From: Azospirillum griseum
GTDB taxonomy: Bacteria > Pseudomonadota > Alphaproteobacteria > Azospirillales > Azospirillaceae
Length of the DNA: 64,000 nt
Assembly (NCBI RefSeq): GCF_003966125.1
Contig: NZ_RXMA01000009.1
Coordinates: 62,001-126,000 of the forward strand
Direction of reading: 5' to 3'
A model generated the notes under the pieces. That model did not search any database. It was not told the DNA's origin and was given only the letters and a program-made list of their open reading frames with translations. Both the position numbers and the translations under genes were made by a program. Below, piece by piece: positions 54,650 to 63,012 of this stretch (positions are counted from its first letter, which is position 1; the number at the start of each line of letters is the position of its first letter).

Positions 54650-56734
54650 TCAGAAGCGCGCGGTCAGGGTCAGGTTGACGCTGCGCCCTTCCTCGTAGCT
54701 GTAGGTTTCGGTCTGCGACTGCTGGTAGGTCACGTACCCCTTGTCGAACAGGTTGGTGACGCCAAGGTCGAGACGGTACCAATCGCGGTCATAGGACACG
54801 CCGATGTCGTGGACGGTGTAACCGTCGCGGCGGCGGAGCGCGGTGGAATCATAATGCTGGGCGGCGGCGAACTGGCCGACGTAGCGCAGCGTCCAATTCT
54901 CGCCCACCCGGTATTGCAGGCCGAGCGACGCCTTGTCCGGCGGGGCGTAGAGGTTGGCCCCGGTCGCCACGTCCTTGGACCGCAACCGGGCGTAGGCCAG
55001 CCCGACCGTCAGATCGCCGACGCTGTAGGTCATCTCCGCTTCCCCGCCCCAGCGTTCGGCGTTGGCGACGTTGCGCTGTTGGAAGATCAGGCCGGTCCCG
55101 GAGAAGGGGGCGACGCGGCGGTAGGTGCCAACGGTCTGTTGGCTGATGAGGTCCTTCACATCCTCGCTGAAGATGGTTGCCTTGGCGCGCAGGCTGTCGC
55201 CCTTGGCCAGCAGATCGTCCAGGGCCAGCGTGACGCCCGCCTCCTTGGTTTTGCTGGTTTCCGGTTTCAGCGCCGGGTTGGGGCGGAAGTTGAACAGGGC
55301 GCGGGTGGTGTTCAGATTGCCAAACATCTCCGTCAGGGTCGGGGCGCGGAACGCCTCGCCATAGCCGACGAAGACTCCCAGGGCGGGGATGGGCTGGTAT
55401 TTCAACGCGATCTTCGGCGACAGACGGTCGTTGCTGGACGCGGATTGCCCCGACGGAGTCAGGCGGTAGCTGTCCTGGCGCAGCGCGGCGGTCAGCGTCC
55501 AATCCGACAGAACGCGGATTTCATCCTGGATGAAGCCGCCGAAGGATTGCAGCGCGCCGTCCGGCAGCACGCTGTTGGGGGAACCCGCCGATTGGTTCTT
55601 GGCGGTGTCGCGGTAAAAATCCAGCCCATAGGTGACGCGGTGGTGAATCCACGACCCGGTGTCGAACGTGCTGCTGTTTTGCAGGCTGGCCCCGAAGGTG
55701 GCCGTCATCGCCGAGGTGGGATCGAGCGCCGGGACGACCCGGCTTTCGGTGTCCAGCTTGAATTTGGTGTAATAGGCCGACAGCGACCCGTCCAACAGCC
55801 GCTTGTCGGCGTCGCGGAAGGCCCAAGCGGCGTTGTACTGCTCCTGCCGCCGCTTGAGCTTTTGCGAGAAGGGGAACAGCAGGTTGCCGCCGGGGTTGTT
55901 CGGCCCGGTCAGATCGTCGGCGAATTTCTGGTAGCCCAAACGGAACTGGTTGGTGTCGTTCGGGGTGATCGTGCTTTTGACCAGCGCGCTTTTCAGTTGG
56001 CCGTCGTTGGGCAGGGTGGAGCCGGAACCGCCGGTGCCGGTGTGGACGGTGTTGTAATCGCGGTAGGTGGCGCTGGCGAGCAGATCGACGCCGCTGGCCC
56101 GCGCCGCCGCCGTCAGGTTGGTGGACAGCTCCTCGTTGGCGCTGCGGTAGCCCGCCTTGACGCGCCCGCCCACCGTCTTGCCGGGGGCCAGCACATCGTC
56201 CACCCCGATGGTTTCGAACGCCATGACGCCGCCCAGGCCGCCGCTGCCATAGGCCGCCGACATCGGGCCGCGCACCACATCCACCTGTTTGATCAGGTCG
56301 GGGTCAAGCAGCAGCGGCGTGTTCACCCCGCCGTCGTTGTTCCGCCGCGCGCCATCGACCGACAGGATGATGCGCGGGCCGAGCAGGCCGCGAATGGCTG
56401 GGCTTTGCGACGGCGGACGCGGACCGCCGCCGAAATTGACGTTGGGCAGGGTGCGCAGGACGGTGGACAGGGTGTTGGCCTGCGCGTCGTCCAATTGCTC
56501 CCGCCCGACGGTGGAAACCGAGGCGGGCAGATCGAAGCCGCTGTTGGCGGTGCGGGTGGCCGTGACCGTCACCGCGTCCAACTGGAAAATCGGCGCGGCG
56601 GTGTGGCTGCCCGCGTCGCTGTGCGCGGCGGCGGTGTCGGCCGTTTGTTGAGCGGCGGCAGGGACCAGCGGGCAGAGCAGCAGGCCCGGAAGCGCAAGCC
56701 AGGAGGCGCGCAGACGTGTCGACAGACGGGGCAC
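54650..56734 (-). CDS. TonB-dependent receptor, heme/hemoglobin-receptor-like, in MbnPH cluster
   Basis: 694 residues. Signal peptide (LALPGLLLCPLVPAAAQ), TonB box near LDAVTVTATRT, plug (ASVSTVGREQLDDAQANTL, LRTLPNVNFGGGPRPPSQSP, IRGLLGPRIILSVDGARRNN, DVVRGPMSAAYGSGGLGGVM) and a barrel ending NLTLTARF. The plug looks like heme receptors, but the neighbours (MbnP/MbnH, DUF2946) point to copper or another metal complex. GTG at 56734 has AAGGA about eight bases upstream. The barrel lacks an obvious FRAP/NPNL box: FRAPTLTEMF and FRPNPALKPETSK are there, as in heme receptors. Confidence 0.88.
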   Translation of the reverse strand: MPRLSTRLRASWLALPGLLLCPLVPAAAQQTADTAAAHSDAGSHTAAPIFQLDAVTVTATRTANSGFDLPASVSTVGREQLDDAQANTLSTVLRTLPNVNFGGGPRPPSQSPAIRGLLGPRIILSVDGARRNNDGGVNTPLLLDPDLIKQVDVVRGPMSAAYGSGGLGGVMAFETIGVDDVLAPGKTVGGRVKAGYRSANEELSTNLTAAARASGVDLLASATYRDYNTVHTGTGGSGSTLPNDGQLKSALVKSTITPNDTNQFRLGYQKFADDLTGPNNPGGNLLFPFSQKLKRRQEQYNAAWAFRDADKRLLDGSLSAYYTKFKLDTESRVVPALDPTSAMTATFGASLQNSSTFDTGSWIHHRVTYGLDFYRDTAKNQSAGSPNSVLPDGALQSFGGFIQDEIRVLSDWTLTAALRQDSYRLTPSGQSASSNDRLSPKIALKYQPIPALGVFVGYGEAFRAPTLTEMFGNLNTTRALFNFRPNPALKPETSKTKEAGVTLALDDLLAKGDSLRAKATIFSEDVKDLISQQTVGTYRRVAPFSGTGLIFQQRNVANAERWGGEAEMTYSVGDLTVGLAYARLRSKDVATGANLYAPPDKASLGLQYRVGENWTLRYVGQFAAAQHYDSTALRRRDGYTVHDIGVSYDRDWYRLDLGVTNLFDKGYVTYQQSQTETYSYEEGRSVNLTLTARF

Positions 56735-56823
56735 GGGTGGTGTCCTTATCGGATGGAGGGCAGAAGCCGACGCGGGATGGCGGCGCGCGCGCCAGCCGTC
56801 CGGTGGCCTGTGCCGGTTTGGTC

Positions 56824-57465
56824 TTATTTCGGCAGGGGCAGGGCGGCGTCGGGCAGACCCGCCGGGGTCGGGACCGGCCACGCGTCGCTCAGACGGTTGG
56901 ACGCGCGGGCCAATTCGCGTTTCAGCACGTCGGCCAACGCCTGCCGCTCCTCGACGGTCAGGAACGCGCCGACGGTGATCCGGCGGCCATGGCTGCCCAA
57001 GGTCAGGCGCGGACCGGCGGAACCGTTCGGCTCGACCGTCACGCGCAGCCAGGGGGTTTGCCAATCGCTGACCGCCGTGCGCCCGGCGGAATCGGTCTGC
57101 TCCACCCGCGTGCGGTCGGGCCAGACCTGGATCCGCTCGCTCTGGCGGCGGCGGTGGGCGTCGCCCAGCAGCGACCACCCGACGAAGGCGGCGACCACCA
57201 GCCCATAGGCCGCCATCGGCCAGGCCCCCAACCACAGCCACGCGGTCAGGGTGATGGCCGCATAGGCCGCCACGACGGCGGCGAAGATCACGCGACCGTG
57301 GCGGGTCCCGCTGTCGTTGGGGGTCAGCAGGGCGTCGAACAGGGGGGCGGCGTCGGTGGCGGGCGCGGATTCGACCTGGGATGGGGCCAGGGACGGGGAT
57401 TCGGCAAGGCCGCGTGGGGCCGAATCCGCAAGGATCGGTGATACACCGGGGGGCAGTCCGGGCAT
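56824..57465 (-). CDS. DUF2244 membrane protein
   Basis: 213 residues. Two membrane helices near residues 58-100 (VIFAAVVAAYAAITLTAWLW, AAYGLVVAAFVGWSLL), then a beta-rich domain: RIQVWPDRTRVEQTD, WLRVTVEPNGSAGPRLTLGS, GRRITVGAFLTVEERQALAD. This pattern fits DUF2244, whose function is unknown and which often lies near heme-copper oxidase genes. ATG at 57465 has GGAGAG. Lies between the TonB receptor and DUF2946 genes on the same strand. Confidence 0.78.
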   Translation of the reverse strand: MPGLPPGVSPILADSAPRGLAESPSLAPSQVESAPATDAAPLFDALLTPNDSGTRHGRVIFAAVVAAYAAITLTAWLWLGAWPMAAYGLVVAAFVGWSLLGDAHRRRQSERIQVWPDRTRVEQTDSAGRTAVSDWQTPWLRVTVEPNGSAGPRLTLGSHGRRITVGAFLTVEERQALADVLKRELARASNRLSDAWPVPTPAGLPDAALPLPK

Positions 57466-57538
57466 GGAGAGACTCTCCGCAGGGGGGATTTCAGCGCATG
57501 GCGACGCCGGAGGTCATCCGGTTTCGCCGCGACGGGAA

Positions 57539-57976
57539 TCAACCCAGGGAGGGGGGGGCGCGCGCCTGAAGGGTGGACAGGAACCAACCGGCGGCGATGC
57601 GGTCGCCCGGCAGCGCTTCCGGCCCATGACGACCCACATCGTCAGGGGTCAGCAGCGCCAGCGGTGGCGGCAACGCCAAGCCACCGATCAACGGACACAA
57701 GGGGCAGGACCCGCCCGACATGGCCGTGTCGGTGTCGGCGTTGCGGTCCGCGTCGGTCTGGATCGGCGCGCCCTGCGCGTCGAGCAGAACCGTTTTGAAA
57801 CCGTCGGGGGTGCAGATGACGATCCGGCTGGGACCATCGCCCCCACCGGCCCCGGGCAGCGGGGCCGCCATCGCGGGCATCCAGGCCCAGGCGACAATTT
57901 GCAGCAGCAACGCCACCGCGCCAGCCAACAGGCTGACCCGCCGCGTCCGCAGCCCCTTGTTCCCGGTTCCGATCAT
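57539..57976 (-). CDS. DUF2946 family protein, probable copper-related
   Basis: 145 residues from ATG 57976. N-terminal membrane/signal segment VSLLAGAVALLLQIVAWAWM, then SRIVICTPDGFKTVLLDA and the conserved SGGSCPLCPLIGGLALPP, with the CPLC pair typical of DUF2946. These proteins recur beside TonB receptors and copper proteins. The Cys pair suggests periplasmic metal or redox binding. Starts the minus-strand cluster running to mbnH. Confidence 0.8.
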   Translation of the reverse strand: MIGTGNKGLRTRRVSLLAGAVALLLQIVAWAWMPAMAAPLPGAGGGDGPSRIVICTPDGFKTVLLDAQGAPIQTDADRNADTDTAMSGGSCPLCPLIGGLALPPPLALLTPDDVGRHGPEALPGDRIAAGWFLSTLQARAPPSLG

Positions 57977-58151
57977 GCCCCGCCCAATGTCCCCAGCGCC
58001 GACACGCCCACAGCGCACACGCGCACCGCTGCACCATAGCCCAGCCCGCGCAGCCCGTGCGAGCGGCATTTTCACGCAGGTCCGGAGCCGCAGCGCGGAC
58101 GTTGCGGCGCAAAAAAACCTTGGTTTGGATCCGCAAGCCGGTTTAGCGTGC

Positions 58152-58340
58152 GTGTGGTGGTGCGCGCCGTTGGCAACGACAGCGTGTGAAAATGGGAATC
58201 CGGTGCGACCCGATCAGGGTCCAATCCGGGGCTGCCCCCGCAACTGTGAACGGCGTGCGTCGGATCAAAAAGCCACGGGTCGAACGACCGGGAAGGCGAT
58301 CCGCCGCGTGACGCCGCAAGCCAGGAGACCTGCCACCAAC
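58152..58340 (+). ncRNA. Cobalamin riboswitch
   Basis: The conserved elements appear in order: TGAAAATGGGAATCCGGTG (58197-58215), GGGGCTGCCCCCGCAACTGTGA (58237-58258; core GCCCCCGCAACTGTGA), GGGAAGGCGAT, then the B12 box GCCGCAAGCCAGGAGACCTG near 58313-58332. The ends pair (GGTGG with CCACC). About 140 bases follow before the CbiM start. It should repress when adenosylcobalamin is bound. Confidence 0.93.
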
Positions 58341-58476
58341 CCAACAACCCCAGCAGGCCGTCGGTGGGACGGCCCGGAGGTGGCGATGACATTCCGCGCA
58401 TCGGGTTGAGCGCCGGGCTGGCCGTGACCGGTCCCGCAACCCTTGATTTTCTTTCTGCGCGCAAGGCGTACACACC

Positions 58477-59133
58477 ATGCACATCGAACCCGGCGTTCTC
58501 GACGCCGTCAAAGTCACCGCCGCCAACGGTGCGGCACTCGCCACCCTGGCCGTCTACAGCCCGGCCCTGGTCCGCCAGCCGGTGGAACTGGTCAAGGCGG
58601 TGTTCGCCGCCCTGTTCTTCTCCGTTTTCATGGAGATTTACCATCTGCCGGTCGGCCCGTCGGAATTGCACTTCATCGGCGCGTCGGCGGTCTATTTCAC
58701 CTTTGGTTTCCTGCCCACCCTGTTCGGCTTCGCCGTTGGCCTGCTGCTGCAAGGGGCGCTGTTCGAGCCGCAGGATCTGCTGCATCTGGGCGTCAACAGC
58801 CTGTCCCTGATCGTGCCGCTGGTCGCCGTGCACGAAACCGTCGGCAAGCGCTTTTTCGCTGAGGGGGTCGCCAAGACCGCCGTCACCTGGGGCCGCATCA
58901 TGGCCTTCGACGCCGCCTATTACGCGGGCGTCGTCGCCATGGTCGGTTTCTGGCTGTTTTGGGGCGAAGAAGCCACCCCGCTGGCCGATTGGGCGCTGTT
59001 CGCCGCGTCCTATCTGCCGCTGGTGCTGTGCGAGCCGGTCTTCACCTTCGTCGCGTTGAAGGGGGTGAACCGTCTGACGGCGGCCAGCCCGCTGCGCCGC
59101 GTCACCGCGCTGGACCGTCTGGCGCTGGCCTGA
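58477..59133 (+). CDS. CbiM-like energy-coupling factor cobalt permease
   Basis: 218 residues with about six membrane helices. It begins MHIEPGVLD: in CbiM/NikM the N-terminal Met-His coordinates cobalt or nickel. His65 in PSELHFIGASAVYFTFGF lies where the second metal-binding His is expected, and FGFAVGLLLQGALFEPQDLL matches the family. No CbiN, CbiQ or CbiO follows, as in other lone CbiM genes. Control by a B12 riboswitch supports cobalt rather than nickel uptake. Confidence 0.85.
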   Translation: MHIEPGVLDAVKVTAANGAALATLAVYSPALVRQPVELVKAVFAALFFSVFMEIYHLPVGPSELHFIGASAVYFTFGFLPTLFGFAVGLLLQGALFEPQDLLHLGVNSLSLIVPLVAVHETVGKRFFAEGVAKTAVTWGRIMAFDAAYYAGVVAMVGFWLFWGEEATPLADWALFAASYLPLVLCEPVFTFVALKGVNRLTAASPLRRVTALDRLALA

Positions 59134-59162
59134 TCGGATCGGTTCATTTGGGTGTGTGACGG

Positions 59163-59207
59163 AAAAGCCCATCGGTTTGGCGTGCGCGCCGGGCTGGTGG
59201 GCTTTTT
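59163..59207. terminator. Bidirectional terminator cbiM / IclR gene
   Basis: AAAAGCCCA (59163-59171) pairs with TGGGCTTTT (59198-59206), giving A- and T-runs on both sides and an inner GC-rich pairing. It serves both the cbiM transcript and the convergent regulator gene. Confidence 0.8.
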
Positions 59208-59243
59208 CATGAGGGTTTGTGTTTGGGCGGTTGTGGTGACGCC

Positions 59244-60020
59244 TCAGTCCCGATGGTCGGCCAGCACCGCGCCGATCCGGTCCGCCACGCCGCGCATGTC
59301 GGGCAGGAACAGCGATTCCAGCAGCGGGATCGGCACCAGATCGCGGAAATGGACCAGTGACAGCCCGCCGATCACCCGCCCGCCGGACCGCACCGGGATC
59401 GAGGCCATGCGCAGGCCGGGCGACAGGCTGGGATATTCCCACAGGGCGTAGCCGTTGCGGCGGGCGGCGGCCACCTCCTCCAGACAGGCGTCGGGCGGGC
59501 GCGTCAGCGTGCCGTCGGCGACGGAGTCCTGGACAATCCGTTCGGCCTCCCCCGGCGGCAGCGCTGACAGATAGGCCAACCCGGTGGCGGACGCGACCAT
59601 CGGGAACCGGCGGTGTTCGAACAGGTTCAGCTTGATCGGCGCGGCGCTGCGGTTCGACACCTCGATCACCACCGAGCGCCCTTCGGCCAAAAAGAACTCC
59701 GACGGCCATTTGACGCGGGCGGCCAGATCGTCCAGCAGCGGTTGCACCAGTTGGGCGATGGGGGTGCGGTCCAGCAGGGCGCGCGACAGGTTGCGCACCT
59801 TGGCCGTCACCTGATAGCCCTCCGCCTCGCCCAGATCGTCGAGATAGCCCTCGTGCACCAGCGTTTGCAGCAGCCGGATCGCCGTGGCTTTTGGCAGGCG
59901 GGAGCGGCGGACCACCTCCGCCACCGTCGGGGCCTGGATCTCGTTGGCCACCGCCAGCACCCGCAGGCCGCGCACCAGGGCGTTGACCGGTTTTGCCCCG
60001 CTGGTTCGCCGCTCGGTCAT
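59244..60020 (-). CDS. IclR-family transcriptional regulator
   Basis: 258 residues. Winged HTH: NALVRGLRVLAVANEIQAPT, VAEVVRRSRLPKATAIRLLQ, TLVHEGYLDDLGE; effector domain with EVSNRSAAPIKLNLFEHRRF, GLAYLSALPPGEAERIV and GLRMASIPVRSGGRVIGGLS. Target unknown. ATG at 60020. Divergent from another IclR gene across a region with a perfect palindrome. Confidence 0.88.
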   Translation of the reverse strand: MTERRTSGAKPVNALVRGLRVLAVANEIQAPTVAEVVRRSRLPKATAIRLLQTLVHEGYLDDLGEAEGYQVTAKVRNLSRALLDRTPIAQLVQPLLDDLAARVKWPSEFFLAEGRSVVIEVSNRSAAPIKLNLFEHRRFPMVASATGLAYLSALPPGEAERIVQDSVADGTLTRPPDACLEEVAAARRNGYALWEYPSLSPGLRMASIPVRSGGRVIGGLSLVHFRDLVPIPLLESLFLPDMRGVADRIGAVLADHRD

Positions 60021-60067
60021 TGCCAATGCCCCTGTTGCGTGGATGTCGGGCGAACGATTGCACGATG

Positions 60068-60082
60068 TGGACCGATGGTCCA
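60068..60082. promoter_or_regulatory. 15-bp palindrome between two IclR genes
   Basis: TGGACC-GAT-GGTCCA, a perfect 6-bp inverted repeat with 3-base centre, a form common for IclR-family operators. It lies 48 bases before the minus-strand regulator and 118 before the plus-strand one, so the minus gene is the likelier direct target. Confidence 0.55.
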
Positions 60083-60199
60083 TAAACATCGGGGGGCCGA
60101 GCGCTGGAAATTTGTGCGTTTTTGAGTAATTTGCGCGATAATCGCACTTACAAGCGCCGCCCGGTTGGGAGAGCGGTGGGGTTATGGGGGGAGTCGAGC

Positions 60200-61027
60200 A
60201 TGGTGGACACCGCGCATCCGCAGGGCCAGGACCGGCAAGCCGGGCCGGACGAGGACACCGCCGATCCCAATTTCATGACCTCGCTGGCGCGCGGCCTGTC
60301 GGTGATCCGGGCGTTCACCGAACGCGACCCGACCCTGACCATCGCCGACATCGCCAAGATCACCGGCCTGCCGCGCGCGGCGGCGCGGCGCTGCCTGCTG
60401 ACGCTGACCCAATTGGGCTATGCCGGAACGGACGGGCGGATTTTCTATCTGAAACCCAAGATTCTGGCGCTGGGCTATTCCTTCCTGTCGTCGGCCCCGC
60501 TGGCGACCATCCTGGATCCGCTGATCGAGCAGGTCAGCGCGGCGGTGCAGGAATCCTGTTCGGCGGCGGTGCTGGACGAGGATGACGTGGTGTACATCGC
60601 CCGCGCGGCGACCAAGCGGATCATGTCGGTGGGGCTGAACGTCGGCAGCCGTCTGCCCGCCTATTGCACCTCCATGGGGCGGGTGCTGCTGGCGGCGATG
60701 CCGGAGGCGGAGTTGAACGCCTATCTGGCGCGGGTCCCGCTGAAACCCTTCACCGAACGCACCATCACCGCCACCGACGCGCTGAAACGCGAGTTGGAGC
60801 GCGTGCGCGAGCGCGGGTTCTCTCTGGTGGATCAAGAGCTGGAGTTGGGGTTGCGCTCCATCGCCGTGCCGATCCGCACCGCGTCGGGCGGGGTGGTCGC
60901 CTCCGTCAACGTCAGCGCCCAGGCCGCCCGCGTCACCTGCCCGGAAATGGAAACGCAATTCCTGCCCCGCCTGCACCGCGCGGCGGAGGAGGCGCGCGTC
61001 CTTCTGGTCCGGTCGCGTGGGATATGA
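60200..61027 (+). CDS. IclR-family transcriptional regulator, PcaR/PcaU/PobR group
   Basis: 275 residues from ATG 60200 (GGGGAG upstream). HTH: SLARGLSVIRAFTERDPTLT, IADIAKITGLPRAAARRCLL; effector domain has DDVVYIARAATKRIMSVGLN, VGSRLPAYCTSMGRVLLAAM, RGFSLVDQELELGLRSIAVP. The last two are typical of the protocatechuate-pathway PcaR/PcaU/PobR subgroup. No aromatic-degradation genes are in the window. Function inferred from subgroup. Confidence 0.88.
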   Translation: MVDTAHPQGQDRQAGPDEDTADPNFMTSLARGLSVIRAFTERDPTLTIADIAKITGLPRAAARRCLLTLTQLGYAGTDGRIFYLKPKILALGYSFLSSAPLATILDPLIEQVSAAVQESCSAAVLDEDDVVYIARAATKRIMSVGLNVGSRLPAYCTSMGRVLLAAMPEAELNAYLARVPLKPFTERTITATDALKRELERVRERGFSLVDQELELGLRSIAVPIRTASGGVVASVNVSAQAARVTCPEMETQFLPRLHRAAEEARVLLVRSRGI

Positions 61028-61147
61028 GGCGGTTGGGGAGCCTGACGGTGGCGCAGGGCTGACCATCCTGTGATGAAATTTTGCACAGCTTGACGTTTTT
61101 TTGACCCAACCCTACCATCCTCTCCGCTCTTGGCGAGGGGGTCGGGC

Positions 61148-61666
61148 ATGAAACGGGTGGGCGCGTTCTTCGGCAAAATGAAGGGCACGGAACAGGCTCC
61201 GACCCGCCCGCATCTGCGCGAAATCCTGTGGTCGTGGGTGGGCGGCAGCGCTGGAATCGGCGCGATCAGCGTGATTTCTCTCCTCAGCAAGCTGCCGCTG
61301 CTGATGGCCCCGTTCGGGGCGACCTGCGTGCTGATTTTCGCCGCCACCGACAGCCATCTGGCCCAGCCGCGCAGCGTTCTGGGCGGTTATCTGGTGTCGG
61401 CCCTGGTCGGGGTGATCGGGCTGGCGCTGTTTGGCAACGCCCCGTGGGTGGTGGCTCTGTCGGTCGGGACCGCCATCGCCGTGATGCAACTGACCCGGAC
61501 CCTGCACGCGCCCGCCGGGGCGATGCCGCTGCTGGCGCTGGCCCCCGGCACCGACACGGCGATGCTGCTGCCGACGGCCCTGACAGGAGCGCTGACGCTG
61601 GTCGGCATCGGCCTGCTGGTCAACAATTTGCGCAGCGACCGCGCCTATCCGCGTTACTGGGTGTGA
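61148..61666 (+). CDS. HPP-family membrane protein
   Basis: 172 residues, four helices: ILWSWVGGSAGIGAISVISL, LLMAPFGATCVLIFAATDSH, LAQPRSVLGGYLVSALVGVI and LTRTLHAPAGAMPLLALAPG (the HAPAGA form of the HPP motif), then a last helix. HPP proteins have been linked to nitrite transport in plastids and cyanobacteria; the role here is unknown. ATG at 61148 with GAGGGG upstream. Confidence 0.85.
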   Translation: MKRVGAFFGKMKGTEQAPTRPHLREILWSWVGGSAGIGAISVISLLSKLPLLMAPFGATCVLIFAATDSHLAQPRSVLGGYLVSALVGVIGLALFGNAPWVVALSVGTAIAVMQLTRTLHAPAGAMPLLALAPGTDTAMLLPTALTGALTLVGIGLLVNNLRSDRAYPRYWV

Positions 61667-61684
61667 TTGTCTGGGTGTGAGGCT

Positions 61685-61727
61685 CCACGTCCCGCGCGAC
61701 CGGTGTTTCCGGCCGCGCGGGACGTGG
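61685..61727. terminator. Strong hairpin between HPP gene and serC
   Basis: 19-bp arms (61685-61703 and 61709-61727) with a single mismatch and a TGTTT loop. It separates convergent genes. No U-run on either side, so its strength comes from the stem. Confidence 0.7.
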
Positions 61728-61734
61728 ATGACGG

Positions 61735-62898
61735 TCACTTGGCCCCGAGAACTTCGGCCTTCACGGTGGCGAAGGCCCAGTCGAGCCAGGGCAGCAGGGC
61801 TTCCATGTCCTCATTCTCCACCGTGGCCCCGCCCCACAGGCGCAGGCCCGGCGGGGCGTCGCGGTAGGACCCGGCGTCAAACGCGGCCTCTTCCTGTTCC
61901 AGCAGGGCGGACAGCTTCTTGGCGAAGGCCGCCTGCGCGTCGGCGGGCAGGGCCAGAACGTCGGGATCGGTGAAGCGCAGGCAAATGGCGGTGCAGGAGC
62001 GGGTGGCCTCCTCCCCGGCCAGGAAGGCGGCCCAGCGGCTGTCCTTGACCCAATCGGCGACGAGGCGGAGATTCTGCTCCGACCGGCGGATCAGTTGCGG
62101 CAGACCGCCGACCGACAAGGCCCAACGCAGGCCGTCAATGGCGTCCTCCACGCACAGCATCGAGGGCGTGTTGATGGTGTCGCCTTCAAAGATGCCCTCG
62201 ATCAGCTTGCCGTTCTTGGTCATGCGGAAGATTTTCGGCAGGGGCCGGTCGGGCTGGTAGCTTTCCAGCCGGGCCACCGCGCGCGGGCTGAGGACGAGCA
62301 TGCCGTGCGCGGCCTCTCCGCCCAACACCTTCTGCCAGGACCAGGTCGCCACGTCGATCTTCGACCAGGGCAGATCCATGGCGAAGGCGGCGGAGGTGGC
62401 GTCGCAGATCGACAAGCCGACGCGGTCATCGGGGATCCAATCGCCGTTGGGCACGCGGACCCCGGCGGTGGTCCCGTTCCAGGCGAACACCACGTCGCGC
62501 GCGAAATCGACCGCCGCCAGATCGGGCAGCGATCCGTAATCGGCGATCATCGTGCGCACGTCGGGCAGCTTCAGTTGCTTGACGACGTCCGTCACCCATT
62601 CCTTGCCGAAGCTTTCCCACGCCAGCATGTCCACGCCGCGCGCGCCCAGCATCGACCACAGCGCCATTTCCACCGCCCCGGTGTCCGAGGCCGGAACGAT
62701 GCCGATGCGATAGTCGCCCGGGATCGCCAGCACCGCGCGGGTGAGGTCGATGACCTCCTTCAGCTTGGCCTTGCCGGGTTTGGAGCGGTGCGACCGACCG
62801 AGCAGCGCGCCTTCCAGCGCGTCCAGCGACCAGCCCGGACGCTTGGCGCAGGGACCGGACGAAAAGAGCGGGGTGGAGGGACGGCGCGTCGGCTTCAT
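61735..62898 (-). CDS. serC: Phosphoserine aminotransferase
   Basis: PLP enzyme converting 3-phosphohydroxypyruvate and glutamate to phosphoserine. 387 residues, the longer form typical of alphaproteobacteria. N-terminal [20 protein letters not shown] and [29 protein letters not shown] (PLP Asp) and Lys190 in [16 protein letters not shown] as Schiff-base lysine. serA would usually follow, but the gene downstream is convergent, so serC stands alone here. A leader RNA and promoter lie upstream. Confidence 0.94.
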   Translation of the reverse strand: MKPTRRPSTPLFSSGPCAKRPGWSLDALEGALLGRSHRSKPGKAKLKEVIDLTRAVLAIPGDYRIGIVPASDTGAVEMALWSMLGARGVDMLAWESFGKEWVTDVVKQLKLPDVRTMIADYGSLPDLAAVDFARDVVFAWNGTTAGVRVPNGDWIPDDRVGLSICDATSAAFAMDLPWSKIDVATWSWQKVLGGEAAHGMLVLSPRAVARLESYQPDRPLPKIFRMTKNGKLIEGIFEGDTINTPSMLCVEDAIDGLRWALSVGGLPQLIRRSEQNLRLVADWVKDSRWAAFLAGEEATRSCTAICLRFTDPDVLALPADAQAAFAKKLSALLEQEEAAFDAGSYRDAPPGLRLWGGATVENEDMEALLPWLDWAFATVKAEVLGAK

Positions 62899-62935
62899 GG
62901 CGGATGTCCTGCCCGGAAACGGGGTTGTGCGAAGG
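62899..62935 (-). ncRNA. Possible serC leader RNA
   Basis: Just before serC the minus strand has CCCG-TTTC-CGGG (near 62911-62922) followed by CAGGACATCCGCC and the ATG. Alphaproteobacterial serC genes carry a conserved short leader (serC RNA motif) of this shape overlapping the ribosome binding site. The match is from memory. Confidence 0.45.
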
Positions 62936-62940
62936 CAGCG

Positions 62941-62969
62941 ACCTTAAAAGCTGCCCCCCACCCCGTCAA
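62941..62969 (-). promoter_or_regulatory. Probable serC promoter
   Basis: Minus strand TTGACG (62964-62969) and TAAGGT (62941-62946) with a 17-base spacer; the -10 is weak. A hairpin GGCAGC...GCTGCC overlaps the -10. Transcript would start near 62934, giving a leader of about 36 bases. Confidence 0.45.
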
Positions 62970-63012
62970 CCAAGCCGGTGCCGGTGCGGAACGACCGCCA
63001 GCCATGCGCCCG

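Noticed and set aside
54425..57208. Open frame of about 900 codons opposite the TonB receptor and MbnP genes
   Set aside because: Antisense shadow of genes with clear motifs; low-complexity Gly/Arg/Gln composition and no ribosome binding site.
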